This document shows positions 22,621 to 31,239 of a DNA stretch of 39,073 nucleotides, in pieces. Both the position numbers and the translations under genes were made by a program. Every line of letters starts with the position of its first letter. Position 1 is the first letter of the stretch. The stretch is from a virus. A model generated the notes under the pieces. The model made no database searches, was not told where the DNA came from, and worked only from the letters and a program-made list of their open reading frames with translations. Where the stretch lies: the IMG/VR virus record IMGVR_UViG_3300008110_000663, positions 1 to 39,073 of that record; one strand, written 5' to 3'.

Positions 22621-23094
22621 TCAGACTATCTCCATCGGTCTATATCGGCTTGCCGCTTTCATGCACTGGTCATACAACTGACTCATACGCACATTCACGC
22701 TACCGTCTGATGCATCCGTGAGTTCAACACACCGTTCAGCCTTCATCAACCAACCACGCCAAGCGGCTCGTTTGATGTCGTACAACTCTTTGTAACAAGG
22801 GCCTACATCAAGAAACTCGACTCCATTGTCGGTAGTGAGACTACTCTTTCCAGATGTATTCCAATCAGGCTCAGTGGTACTGGTAGTGCCTTCCACTGTA
22901 ACTTTGTAAAGACGACCATTGAAGGTAGCGGGGAATATCAAATCTCCAATGACATACGTCGTGGACGATTCCCAAAGTAATCCCCGCTTTGATTCATCTA
23001 CAACCGCAAGGATGTCGTCCGTAGACAACTGTGGCTGTCTGTCAGACGCACACATACGTGCGACTTCAAGGGCGACTTCCTCACGAGTTTTCAT
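22621..23094 (-). CDS. Head-tail adaptor with an inserted carbohydrate-binding-like module
   Basis: 157 aa. Adaptor-like ends: N-terminal 'REEVALEVARMCASDRQPQL', 'LSTDDILAVVDESKRGLLWE', and C-terminal helices 'ELYDIKRAAWRGWLMKAERC' and 'RMSQLYDQCMKAASRYRPM'. Between them (residues ~40-95) sits 'WESSTTYVIGDLIFP...NGRLYKVTVEG...STTEPDW', the small module with W-Y-GD-Y-EP-W pattern often found in phage surface proteins. Joins portal to closure protein; the insert probably projects outward. Confidence 0.75.
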   Translation of the reverse strand: MKTREEVALEVARMCASDRQPQLSTDDILAVVDESKRGLLWESSTTYVIGDLIFPATFNGRLYKVTVEGTTSTTEPDWNTSGKSSLTTDNGVEFLDVGPCYKELYDIKRAAWRGWLMKAERCVELTDASDGSVNVRMSQLYDQCMKAASRYRPMEIV

Positions 23095-23543
23095 TAGGTT
23101 ACCAACATCTCTCCACCATTTGCTCCACGGAGTAGAGCAGTTGACGGAACTTCTTTAGAACGGGACAAGATGGCGAATGCTGTGACAAATCCACCAGTAG
23201 CACCATTACCTACAGTTAGGACTAGGTCAAGGTAGCGTTGCCTACGTCGCATATCAATATGGAAGACAAAGAACCTGTTGTCATCAGTGGCTGTAGGAGA
23301 CAGGGAGGCAACCCCCCGCTTTCCAACTACATCCACAAAACCAGAACCAGATGTATTTGACTCTTGAATCTTACATGAGGTTATGGCTACGTCTGTTGCT
23401 CCCAGATACACGTAAACGGATGCCCAGTCGTACTTGATGCCATTCTGAACCGAGTCAACTTCAGCCGTCGTGAAAGACGCATTGTTGACGATTGCGGCAG
23501 GTGGGGTGATGCCAACAATACGCTGGTCAAGGAAATTAATCAT
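23094..23543 (-). CDS. Decoration-like head protein, paralogue 2
   Basis: 149 aa, related to the gene upstream: 'DQRIVGITPPAAI', 'VDSVQNGIKYDWASVYVYLG', 'TSGSGFVDV', 'TDDNRFFVFHIDMRRRQRYL', and a C-terminus 'LLRGANGGEMLV' against 'ATRGVTGAELLI'. Position directly behind the major capsid gene suggests capsid decoration or cement proteins. Its SD is weak and an intercistronic hairpin (23555-23585) precedes it. Confidence 0.6.
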   Translation of the reverse strand: MINFLDQRIVGITPPAAIVNNASFTTAEVDSVQNGIKYDWASVYVYLGATDVAITSCKIQESNTSGSGFVDVVGKRGVASLSPTATDDNRFFVFHIDMRRRQRYLDLVLTVGNGATGGFVTAFAILSRSKEVPSTALLRGANGGEMLVT

Positions 23544-23554
23544 TGTGGTTACCA

Positions 23555-23585
23555 GAGTGACCCCCTCACTAAGAAGGGGTCACTC
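23555..23585 (-). other. Intercistronic hairpin without U-tract
   Basis: Perfect 10-bp inverted repeat GAGTGACCCC / GGGGTCACTC with an 11-nt loop between the two decoration-like genes. No T run follows on the minus strand, so it is not a standard terminator; an mRNA-stabilising or processing hairpin is possible. Confidence 0.7.
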
Positions 23586-23593
23586 AAAAAGGA

Positions 23594-24040
23594 CTAGATG
23601 AGGAGTTCTGCGCCAGTCACACCACGAGTAGCGGCTGTGAATGGTGCTTCCTTCACCTCGAGGATGGCGATTCCACAAGCGAGGGTAGCGGCGGCGGCAG
23701 TACAGGTCACTCTCAAGTAGCGACGAGTCTTGCGAGTATCTACGTTGATTGCGTAAACCTTGTTGTCATCAGTCGATGATGTAACAACACCAAACGTACC
23801 ACCAGTACCATTACCAGAAGCAGGAATGTCTACATATCCGGAACCGGATACGTCAGAATGCTGGAGTTTGAAGTTTCCAGCGGTGATTCCACCAGCACCG
23901 ACTGCACCTAGGATGTAGTAGATGACGGCATAATCAGCCTTGATTCCGCTCTGGACAGTGTCGAGTTCAGACGATGTCAAAGCCGTTCCTGATTGAGGGG
24001 AAAGGATTCGAACAATTCTCTGGTCAGTTGTACTAATCAT
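23594..24040 (-). CDS. Decoration-like head protein, paralogue 1
   Basis: 148 aa, first gene after the major capsid gene. 'DQRIVRILSP', 'LDTVQSGIKADYAVIYYILG', 'DVSGSGYVDIPASG', 'TDDNKVYAINVDTRKTRRYL' and 'AATRGVTGAELLI' repeat in the next gene, so the pair arose by duplication. SD GGAG about 9 nt before the ATG. A capsid surface role is inferred from position; no named family recognised. Confidence 0.65.
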   Translation of the reverse strand: MISTTDQRIVRILSPQSGTALTSSELDTVQSGIKADYAVIYYILGAVGAGGITAGNFKLQHSDVSGSGYVDIPASGNGTGGTFGVVTSSTDDNKVYAINVDTRKTRRYLRVTCTAAAATLACGIAILEVKEAPFTAATRGVTGAELLI

Positions 24041-24052
24041 TGAAGTTCTCCA

Positions 24053-24078
24053 GTGGGAGGTGATTACTCACCCCCCAC
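24053..24078 (-). other. Intercistronic hairpin after the capsid gene
   Basis: Inverted repeat GTGGGAGGTGA / TCACCCCCCAC (11 positions, one mismatch) with a 4-nt loop, 12 nt after the major capsid stop. No U-tract. With the hairpin at 23555 it flanks the first decoration-like gene on both sides. Confidence 0.7.
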
Positions 24079-24090
24079 CATGTCAAATCA

Positions 24091-25349
24091 CTACGCATTC
24101 GGAGTGATAAGTCCGACGATTGGGCCCGGCGTACGGTTTGCCGCTACAGAGGAAGCATTTCCAACGTCATGGACGTTGATATCGAAACGCTGTGTTCCAC
24201 GGAGCGTAAGTTCGTCCGTCGTGAAGGCCGCGTGTTCGGACAGTGCAAGGGTTACATCACGTCGGTCACCAAGCATGGAACCCATGCGGAGGTCGCCGAG
24301 GAGTGCTGTAACTTGGCTGACGGCACTATCCTTTGGAAGAACCTGTGCAAACTCCACTGGGTATCCAAGGAAGTATGTACGAGCAATTCCGTTGATGATT
24401 TCAACACTGGAAGTACCAGCGGTTGCTTCAGCCAAGCGCACCATAACTTCATGGTAGAAGGAACGGTGGACATACCACTTAGCATTCGGCGTGTCAGCAA
24501 ACTGTGGGAGGCGACCAACGATACGGCGGAAGTCACCAAGCGTCAACGAGTTGAAGGAGGTGGCGTAGCCTGTACCAGTACCAACGACAAGACCAGCAAT
24601 GTTTGCTGGAGTTGCGTCGAGACCCTTGAGTTTCTCACGGACACCGACGATACCACCGAATGTGGAAGTACCATCACCGTTGAAACCAGCACCGTCCTCG
24701 GCGAGAGCGAATGCGTATGCGATTTCATCAGCAACCGTGGAAGCGAGGTCGATTGCACTGTCTTCGCCTTGCGACGTGGGCGAGTCTGAGTGTCAGAAGA
24801 CATCGGGGTGACACGGGAGTTACGGCGGAACACACCGTACTGCTCACGGAGGTCAATGAGGTCGGACAGGAACTCTTCAGGTACGAGGAATCCACCAGCC
24901 TCGTTCTCGTTCTCGACATGACCCTTGACTTCAATGCCACGCTCTTTGCACCAGCGTTGAGCCTTGGACTGACCAGCAGGGCCGGCGAGGAACCACATAC
25001 CAAAGCGGTATGCTTTCAATGCTCGCTCAGACTTCGTCTCACCTTGGAAAGGGCCGGTCTTCTGAACAGCGGACAACGATGCCGCCTTGATTGCGTCAGT
25101 GCGGTCATAGTTCTTGACAGCAGGAGTCTCTTCGACTTCCTTTACCTCTGGGTAAGGCAGGGAGTTGTCAGATGCCTGACCAGCAAGCGTCTTGAGGGAC
25201 TTGATGCGAGCAAGGAGCGTATCGTTCGTTGCAATCAGTTCCTGAGCGTCATCCATCGAGAGATTGGTGTCACCAAGGATTCCCTCGGCTACCTTCTTGT
25301 TTTCCGCAATTTGTGCTTCGTAATTGCGGATTCGTGCGTTGATATCCAT
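24091..25349 (-). CDS. Major capsid protein, HK97 fold, frame interrupted with internal deletion
   Basis: The first frame (25349 to ~24775) has an N-terminal scaffold-like coiled region (1-~110, 'INARIRNYEAQIAENKKVAE') and the start of the capsid fold ('GGFLVPEEFLSDLIDLREQY', 'RVTPMSSDTQTRPRR'). From ~24775 the homology continues in the -1 frame ('EDSAIDLASTVADEIAYAFA', 'NGDGTSTFGGIVGVREKL', 'SFNSLTLGDFRRIVGRLP') to 24091. Family members carry about 40 residues (TGG.TAYF...W..V.L.AKKL..L...S.EL) between PRR and GED that are missing here. Visible residues total about 420. As written the gene cannot give a normal capsid protein; assembly error or real deletion. Confidence 0.85.
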
Positions 25350-25354
25350 CTTTA

Positions 25355-27442
25355 CTAACCTTCCTGTGATGCAAGTTGCTGAAGCATTAGTTTACGCATG
25401 AGCGTTTCACGTTTTGCTTCGGAGATTGCCTTTGCCTCTTCGGATACTTCGGCGGCAACGACTGGTTCGTCAGCGTTGTCATCGGAGTTATCGTCATCAG
25501 CATCCGTATCATCGAGTTCATTGACTGACTTAGCCTCTTCCACTGGAGCGACTTCTTCAGCAACTGGTTCAGCAACAGGCGTAGCGACCTGTTTCTTACG
25601 GGGCTTCTTTACAGGCTCTTCAGCGTTCACTGGAGCATCCTGTACTACTGGCTCTTCTACTTGCGGAGCATCTTCCCAGATGATTGCTTTCGATTCGCTT
25701 TCGACCTCATCGGTCAGTGCGGCAACCCCTGCATCGCACAGGGCTTTCCATCCATGAGAAGCAACAGTTTTTGCTTCTCGTCTTGAGAGTCCGAATGCAT
25801 CACGCACACGCTTCTCAAATTCACTTACAGTCAATGGCTTAGACTTGCTAAAAGTCACTGGAATCGACTGAACTTCGTTTAGTGGACGAACACGCTCTGA
25901 CAAGAACGACTTGCCAGCCTCGTGGAACATATCCCACTCTTTCATCAACTTACCATGATATGACTCATAAGCACCCTCGTCCTCACCTTCGGACAACGCT
26001 TGAATCATGTCATAGTATGCTTGCATCAAATGACTGAGGATAGTGGAGAGAACCTGAGGATTAACTTCCAGTTCTGGCTTCTCACGCATCATCTCGCCAA
26101 CGACTTCTTCAGACTCACCACGTAGGCGAGCCATAGGCATCGGTGCTTCACCATTCTTCTGTGCCGACCCACAAGAAGGACAGAACGACATCCCCTTGTG
26201 CATCCCACGACCACACATCTTGCAAGCGGTGAATGGAGATTGCATTGCTTGCATATAATCAGGCATATATCCCTGTACCTCAGGCTGATAACGCATACGG
26301 CGACGCATCATCTCGTCTTCGGACATAGGAGCATTTGAACGTCCATAGCCAACCATTGGCACAGTTTGCATATAACCTTGGGGAGCATAAGGCTCATCCA
26401 TGGATTGCATTGCTGGGTACTGAGTGGACGGGGACAAAATTGGCATATAGCCTTGGACGGCAGGGTAAGCGGTCGTATTAGGCAAGACGGGCATATAGCC
26501 TTGCATCGAATCTTCCCGTGGAACCATGTAACGACGACGCATCATTTCTTCCTCCGACATAGGAGCGTTATTAGTTATTGTATTCATTCCTCGTGCTTCC
26601 GCACGTACAGGCAACATATAAGTGTACGGTTTAGGGCGTACGAGAACTACTTGAGGACTCGACTGCCGTGGATAACCCATCCCGCACTTCATCGGATTCT
26701 CAATCTTAGTCAATGACCTTGCTCGATGAACAACTGTAATCCCAGTCATTTCCATCTCACCTGAATCATCGGACATAACTCGCACTAAGTACGCTGGGTC
26801 ACTTTCTACACCAATCATCTCATTACCCCTTGGCTCAGGAGTAACTCGACCGTTTGTGGCAACACGCTCAATGCGTCCGACGGCATTACCACCAGATGAA
26901 GACCATTGAACGAAGTCTCCAACCTTTAGGTCGTCCGGAGCCGCTTTGACTTCTTCAGCCATAAGGCTCTTGAGTGATTTGACACTCGCCATATTTCGAG
27001 GCTCGGCTGGCTTTGGAGTAAGACTTGCCTCAGCAAGGTTCCATCGGATGATTTGGCTTGCGCTACCAACCGACTTTCGCTCGACGAGGTGGCTTGCCGC
27101 CCCACTGGAGAATCCAAGGCGACCCTCTTGCCCGAGTTTTGCAATCATCTTGCGGTACTCGTCACTAATCTCAATCTGACCCTCGTACCAGAGACCAGCG
27201 TCTTTTACGACAACCCTTCCAGTACCAACAGTTTCCTTGCCAACGACATCATCCATGCCATGAGCATAGTAGAGGTTCATCTTAAAGGAGTCGCCAACAT
27301 TTGTCGGTCGTCCAAAATCACATGATTGGGTAAAGAAGTCACCATCCAAGTCCGTTCCACCGAACCGAATTAGGTAACCACTGACCTTCCCACTCGACGT
27401 GACTTTGACCTCATCACCGAATGTAACCAGTAAGTCTTTCAT
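25355..27442 (-). CDS. Prohead protease with Tudor-like module, zinc ribbon and repeats
   Basis: 695 aa from the ATG at 27442 (GGAA SD; an in-frame TTG lies 24 nt upstream). The S78-type maturation protease occupies 1-~150, with His61 in 'YYAHGMDD' and Ser112/113 in 'LGFSSGAASH' as likely catalytic residues, then 'LAEASLTPKPAEPRN'. Residues 171-248 ('LKVGDFVQWSSSGG') are a DUF2945/Tudor-like module. Then come a duplicated 'NAPMSE(E/D)EMMRRR', four 'QGYM' units, a zinc ribbon (Cys407, 410, 421, 424), a SAP-like 'SRREAKTVASHGWKAL' and an acidic-basic C-terminus. The tail may be cleaved off or act as scaffold. Confidence 0.8.
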   Translation of the reverse strand: MKDLLVTFGDEVKVTSSGKVSGYLIRFGGTDLDGDFFTQSCDFGRPTNVGDSFKMNLYYAHGMDDVVGKETVGTGRVVVKDAGLWYEGQIEISDEYRKMIAKLGQEGRLGFSSGAASHLVERKSVGSASQIIRWNLAEASLTPKPAEPRNMASVKSLKSLMAEEVKAAPDDLKVGDFVQWSSSGGNAVGRIERVATNGRVTPEPRGNEMIGVESDPAYLVRVMSDDSGEMEMTGITVVHRARSLTKIENPMKCGMGYPRQSSPQVVLVRPKPYTYMLPVRAEARGMNTITNNAPMSEEEMMRRRYMVPREDSMQGYMPVLPNTTAYPAVQGYMPILSPSTQYPAMQSMDEPYAPQGYMQTVPMVGYGRSNAPMSEDEMMRRRMRYQPEVQGYMPDYMQAMQSPFTACKMCGRGMHKGMSFCPSCGSAQKNGEAPMPMARLRGESEEVVGEMMREKPELEVNPQVLSTILSHLMQAYYDMIQALSEGEDEGAYESYHGKLMKEWDMFHEAGKSFLSERVRPLNEVQSIPVTFSKSKPLTVSEFEKRVRDAFGLSRREAKTVASHGWKALCDAGVAALTDEVESESKAIIWEDAPQVEEPVVQDAPVNAEEPVKKPRKKQVATPVAEPVAEEVAPVEEAKSVNELDDTDADDDNSDDNADEPVVAAEVSEEAKAISEAKRETLMRKLMLQQLASQEG

Positions 27443-27495
27443 TGTCTTAGTTCCGTTGTTATCCAATGCTACATCCTATGCATCGTAAGGACTTG

Positions 27496-27545
27496 GACGG
27501 CACAAGCCGTCTCACTTACATTACGTTGTTTTTGCACGTTGTCAA
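27496..27545 (-). promoter_or_regulatory. Capsid-operon promoter with leader hairpin
   Basis: TTGACA (27545-27540, overlapping the portal stop codon), 16-nt spacer, TAATGT (27523-27518), then a perfect 6-bp hairpin GACGGC-TTGT-GCCGTC (27511-27496) in the leader of the protease/capsid genes. The hairpin has no U-tract. Confidence 0.65.
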
Positions 27546-30229
27546 CTTGACACTACAAGTTCAGTTAGAGGTGTCAACCGGACGACGTTCCCCCATGTGT
27601 CATCCATATACGTCGTTGCAAATGACGACAATGGCGTTCCGTTCTCCCAATACTCATAACGAGTCTTACCCAGTGTACTCTTACGCTCATCTGGGCTCAG
27701 TGCCATGAACAGTTGCTCAGAGGTAGGTACGTCAGTATCAACACTTCCATCTACGACTGGTACGGTAACACAGCGGCAACGAGAATGGACGTGAGGATGC
27801 TGATTCAGAGGAGAGACAACACCATGTAGACCCCAACAGACAGCACTTGTCTTGGTATCCGCCGAACACACACGCTTGTAACCAAGGACACTCGACTTGT
27901 TCTTGGCATAAGCAACCATTGCTCCCGAACGTGAGGCATGAAGCATTTCGTTACGCACGATGTTCTCGTACTGATTGAAACCGTTTAGCCTAATTCCATT
28001 GAGGACGGCATTGATGTAGGCTGGGTCACTTGTTTCAAGCGCATCTCCAACACTCCTCTTGAGCGTCGTCAATACATCATTCATCATCACCGCAATTGAC
28101 TCACCACTAGAGGCAACGCCTGACAAATCACTAATGTCATAACTATCTACGTCTGACCACTCGATATCTGGGCTCTGAAGTAATGCCATATCCTTGACTT
28201 CCTCAGATGCGGTTTCAGCCACACTAAACTGACCAGATTCAGTAAGTTCAGTCACCTTCTCAGTGAATGACTCCAATGCCCCAATATGCTTCTTACACAG
28301 TGCCGCCGCCTGAGTCTTGGTCATACCCTCAGATAGTTCCAGTGCCATCTTCTGACTTGAGGCAAACGCCTTACTCCAAGCCGTCTGTGCGGACTCAACT
28401 ACGATTTGTTCTTGGCGGAGTATGTCACGCTGTAGTTGTTTCGCACTGGAGTAGAGAGGAGAGTGGAAAGACTTAGCGGCAAGACCATCGTCTGAAGAAG
28501 CGGAATCCTCAGCCCTCTTAGCCAAGATACGATTACGCATCCTCCTTGCCCAAGCAAATCCTTCATCTCCACCCCACGCATCCCACGCCACACGACCCTT
28601 GGACGGGAATCCTTCTTCGCCCTCACTGAACCCTTCCGCTTGCTTATCAACCTCATGTCTTGCAAAGAATGAGTACATACGCATCACAGTGTCAGTGGAG
28701 AGTTTCTCTCGATTGACAAGTTGATTAGCCCTAGCCCACCCTACACGAGTTGCTCCGGGACGACCCTCTTCACGCCAAGCAATAGCACGACGGGCGGCAC
28801 TTGCCATAGCCGAGGTTGGGATAAACGTATCAGCGGAGCGAATCTCATACTGGACGAGTTTAATCTCCTCGTCAATCTCAACATCTTCACTCTTGACTTC
28901 AACTGATTTGACGACAGGCCCGGCTGGCATGATTCCACCGACGAGCCCAAGCCCCTTTGAATGGAAGACTTCAGCGTCCTGAGGTTGAACAAGTTCGCCA
29001 ACAATCTTCCTAGCCTCAGCACGGTCAATAATGCCGCTTTCATACAGAGACGTTGAGCGAGCAACCTTTGTCGTATTGTCTTCGTCAAGTGCGTTCACAT
29101 TCGAGTTATCAAATGCAACAACATCGCCTTCTTGGATGTCTGGGAAAAGTGGGAGTATCTTCAGTGTTAGCACGTCAGCAAGTTGTTGTTGAAGAGGAAC
29201 CATTCCATCTTCCCAAGCCGCTTTACGAGCCTCAGCATAGTTAGAGTAAGTGTTACGCTCGAGCCCAGCACCTAGACTCAGAACCATACAGTTCAGTCCT
29301 AGTGCGGCACTGATTCGTTCTTCAGGTTTTCGGCGTAATCCATCGAGGTTCATCTCAGACGGACTCATCGACAAGCGACTCACGTTGTATGGGGCGGTCA
29401 TGACAGCAATGCCACCAGCCCAGTCAGATGTGAAGTCCTCAGCCAACTTATCTTTCATCGTTCGAGCATCATCGACAGACATTTCAACCATGTCTCCGGG
29501 AGAAGGCCCAACCATAAGAGAAGGCATTGCGTTGTTGCGGACGAGGGCGTACGCCGTTGTTGACGACTGGTTGTCTGTAGCAATCTCTTTCAAGACGGCA
29601 CTAAGTTGAGTGCGCCCGAGGCGGATATCTTTTGGGTCACGAAGGTAAGCCCAGTGGATGATTTCCTCAGACGGAATAATGAATTGTCGCCCATCAACCG
29701 TGTACACGAAGTTCTCAGTCGTAGTAGTCTGATTACCCTCAGGAGAAACCATGTCACCGGGGAGATATTGAAGGTAGTACCTTTGTTCCCCGTCCTTTGC
29801 ACCCCTTATAGGCATAATGCGAGCATAGGCATTACCCAGAACTTTGTAATCCTGAATAATCCATCCCCACCATCGGCTTGCCGGTATATTCGGATACGGG
29901 TTTTTAATGACGGTGAGACAAGGATGCTCGTCGATAATTTCGTACTTGTCAGCGGATGTGTTTGGGGTGTTACGACGGATTACTGGTTTTGATAGACCCC
30001 AGTTTCGGACGTACCAGTCGATACCGATGGCTACGATACCGTTCAGACCAAGGTCGCCAGTCTCCTTAGCCCAATCACGAGTGGAGTTTGGAAGACGGGT
30101 CGTAATCAGACTCGTTAATTTGCCGTTTCCATACCTCGCTACGACACGACTCTGATTCCGGGAGAGTGGAAGTTCTCCCGCTGGGGCACTTTGCTTAAAC
30201 AGCCCCTTCATCCGCTCCCAGATTGCCAT
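27542..30229 (-). CDS. Portal protein fused to MuF-type minor head protein
   Basis: 895 aa, about twice a normal portal. HK97-type portal 1-~430 ('VLGNAYARIMP' 130-140, 'EEIIHWAYLRDPKDIRLGRT' 188-207, 'RKPEERISAALGL' 300-312). Residues 470-570 hold a domain seen in phage structural polyproteins ('GATRVGWARANQLVN', 'FFARHEVDKQAEGF', 'GRVAWDAWGGDEGFAWARR'). The C-terminal MuF-like domain (~740-825) has 'NEMLHASRSGAMVAYAK' and a Cys/His cluster (788-820) ending 'HPHVHSRCRC'. The portal forms the packaging vertex; MuF domains are ejected or bind the portal. SD GAGGG precedes the ATG. Confidence 0.9.
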   Translation of the reverse strand: MAIWERMKGLFKQSAPAGELPLSRNQSRVVARYGNGKLTSLITTRLPNSTRDWAKETGDLGLNGIVAIGIDWYVRNWGLSKPVIRRNTPNTSADKYEIIDEHPCLTVIKNPYPNIPASRWWGWIIQDYKVLGNAYARIMPIRGAKDGEQRYYLQYLPGDMVSPEGNQTTTTENFVYTVDGRQFIIPSEEIIHWAYLRDPKDIRLGRTQLSAVLKEIATDNQSSTTAYALVRNNAMPSLMVGPSPGDMVEMSVDDARTMKDKLAEDFTSDWAGGIAVMTAPYNVSRLSMSPSEMNLDGLRRKPEERISAALGLNCMVLSLGAGLERNTYSNYAEARKAAWEDGMVPLQQQLADVLTLKILPLFPDIQEGDVVAFDNSNVNALDEDNTTKVARSTSLYESGIIDRAEARKIVGELVQPQDAEVFHSKGLGLVGGIMPAGPVVKSVEVKSEDVEIDEEIKLVQYEIRSADTFIPTSAMASAARRAIAWREEGRPGATRVGWARANQLVNREKLSTDTVMRMYSFFARHEVDKQAEGFSEGEEGFPSKGRVAWDAWGGDEGFAWARRMRNRILAKRAEDSASSDDGLAAKSFHSPLYSSAKQLQRDILRQEQIVVESAQTAWSKAFASSQKMALELSEGMTKTQAAALCKKHIGALESFTEKVTELTESGQFSVAETASEEVKDMALLQSPDIEWSDVDSYDISDLSGVASSGESIAVMMNDVLTTLKRSVGDALETSDPAYINAVLNGIRLNGFNQYENIVRNEMLHASRSGAMVAYAKNKSSVLGYKRVCSADTKTSAVCWGLHGVVSPLNQHPHVHSRCRCVTVPVVDGSVDTDVPTSEQLFMALSPDERKSTLGKTRYEYWENGTPLSSFATTYMDDTWGNVVRLTPLTELVVSS

Positions 30230-30231
30230 TG

Positions 30232-30456
30232 CTAACCCTCGATGAATTTCACGACGTTATCGTCAGCCCATGCGACATCATTCGCATTCCTTGCCCTGAT
30301 AAACATCACGTTACCATCAGCCCCCACGAACTCAAGTCCGTAGCCCTTACCGAAACTGTACACAATGCCCTTGAACTCACAGTCAGTCCCACAAGGTAAC
30401 TTCGCTTTGAGACTTACCTTCTCGTCCAAGAGTCTTTGAAACTTGATGATATTCAT
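30232..30456 (-). CDS. Small leaderless gene preceding the portal
   Basis: 74 aa, 'MNIIKFQRLLDEKVSLKAKL', 'CEFKGIVYSFGKGYGLEFVG', 'MFIRARNANDVAWADDNVVK'. Beta-rich, ending 2 nt before the portal ATG. No SD: the ATG lies exactly 6 nt after a -10 box, so transcription should start at or next to the initiation codon. A small SH3-like fold would fit, but no family recognised. Confidence 0.7.
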   Translation of the reverse strand: MNIIKFQRLLDEKVSLKAKLPCGTDCEFKGIVYSFGKGYGLEFVGADGNVMFIRARNANDVAWADDNVVKFIEG

Positions 30457-30491
30457 GTCTGTACTATATGCAACCGTCGGTATACACGCAA
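30457..30491 (-). promoter_or_regulatory. Leaderless promoter of the portal operon
   Basis: TTGCGT (30491-30486), 17-nt spacer, TATAGT (30468-30463), ACAGAC, then ATG at 30456. Same geometry as the promoters at 32217 and 36531. Confidence 0.7.
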
Positions 30492-30504
30492 CAGAATAGG
30501 CACG

Positions 30505-30552
30505 AAAAAAGAGCGAACCGAATAATCAGTTGCCCTTCACCCTCAACTCGCT
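30505..30552 (-). terminator. Possible terminator (minus strand)
   Basis: Minus strand AGCGA ... TCGCT enclosing an inner GTTG/CAAC stem, then CTTTTTT. It lies 20 nt beyond the stop of the gene at 30572 and would separate it from the portal-operon promoter. The outer stem is short, so confidence is moderate. Confidence 0.5.
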
Positions 30553-30571
30553 GTATGAGCCCTGTAGAGGC

Positions 30572-30850
30572 TCACATGATGACGTATATATTCTTGTTCA
30601 AGTCGTACCCCATAGCCTCCAACGTCTCGAACATATGCCACTCACTTTCTTCACCATTGTAAGTAGGAGAGATTGCGATTTTCCCTCCGTGGTAAACGAG
30701 GCTTGATGGAGTCGCTATTGCTTCCATAGGGAATGGAAGTGAATGCCCGTTGTCCGCTATGGCATTTATCCCCTCGATAAGTTCAACGCTGAACCCGTTT
30801 TCTGTCAGCCTATGTCGTAGTGCTGACCACTCAACTAATTGTGCATCCAT
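30572..30850 (-). CDS. Small accessory protein, unknown
   Basis: 92 aa, 'MDAQLVEWSALRHRLTENGF', 'SVELIEGINAIADNGHSLPF', 'HMFETLEAMGYDLNKNIYVI'. The start at 30850 overlaps the preceding stop (TGATG) and has GGAGGTG 6 nt upstream. Last gene of a three-gene cassette started by leader H. No family recognised. Confidence 0.7.
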   Translation of the reverse strand: MDAQLVEWSALRHRLTENGFSVELIEGINAIADNGHSLPFPMEAIATPSSLVYHGGKIAISPTYNGEESEWHMFETLEAMGYDLNKNIYVIM

Positions 30851-31014
30851 CAATTCACCTCCGGTGCTTCATCCGCCATCACCTTCGAATGATTGGCTAT
30901 TGACTTCGCCTTTGCATCTTCATGCTTCAGTGCAATCCGTGTGGAGTCGATAAAGAACCAGACGAGTGCGATGACGAGGATGACCCGCCCGATGAATAGA
31001 AGACTACTCTTCAT
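30850..31014 (-). CDS. Small single-pass membrane protein (54 aa)
   Basis: 54 aa, 'MKSSLLFIGRVILVIALVWF' is a strong N-terminal membrane segment (about 4-22), then a charged soluble part 'HEDAKAKSIANHSKVMADE'. The ATG overlaps the stop of the upstream gene by 11 nt; a longer upstream extension only reads antisense-quality sequence. Possible superinfection-exclusion or lysis-accessory role is unproven. Confidence 0.7.
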   Translation of the reverse strand: MKSSLLFIGRVILVIALVWFFIDSTRIALKHEDAKAKSIANHSKVMADEAPEVN

Positions 31015-31162
31015 TGCGACCACCGTTACCCTTCCGGGTGTAAGCCTTACGGCTCTTGAATACCGTAGGACGTGCCCACGGTCGCTCCGACGCTGGAATG
31101 CGGTCTTTGACCGACTTGCGGGCTTTTGCCATTTCCCGCTCACTGATAATGATGTTCTTCAT
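31004..31162 (-). CDS. Small basic accessory protein (52 aa)
   Basis: 52 aa, 'MKNIIISEREMAKARKSVKD', then 'RPWARPTVFKSRKAYTRKG' and a polar end. Highly basic, typical of small phage proteins with a 'vFksrKaYnRK' tail. The ATG is fixed by SD GAGGAG within leader H. Function unknown; nucleic-acid binding is plausible. Confidence 0.75.
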   Translation of the reverse strand: MKNIIISEREMAKARKSVKDRIPASERPWARPTVFKSRKAYTRKGNGGRNEE

Positions 31163-31170
31163 TTTGTTTA

Positions 31171-31221
31171 CTCCTCGAACTTGATTGTCAATAGTATTGC
31201 ACACTAAAAGGCTGTTGTCAA
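31171..31221 (-). promoter_or_regulatory. Accessory promoter-leader H
   Basis: TTGACA (31221-31216), 17-nt spacer, AATACT (31198-31193), CAATCAAGTTC, SD GAGGAG (31176-31171), ATG at 31162. Confidence 0.9.
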
Positions 31222-31239
31222 GTAGTGTGCAAAGAATAT

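Noticed and set aside
24541-24790. Programmed -1 frameshift in the major capsid gene
   Set aside because: No proper slippery heptamer at the shift, and about 40 family residues are absent, which frameshifting cannot supply.
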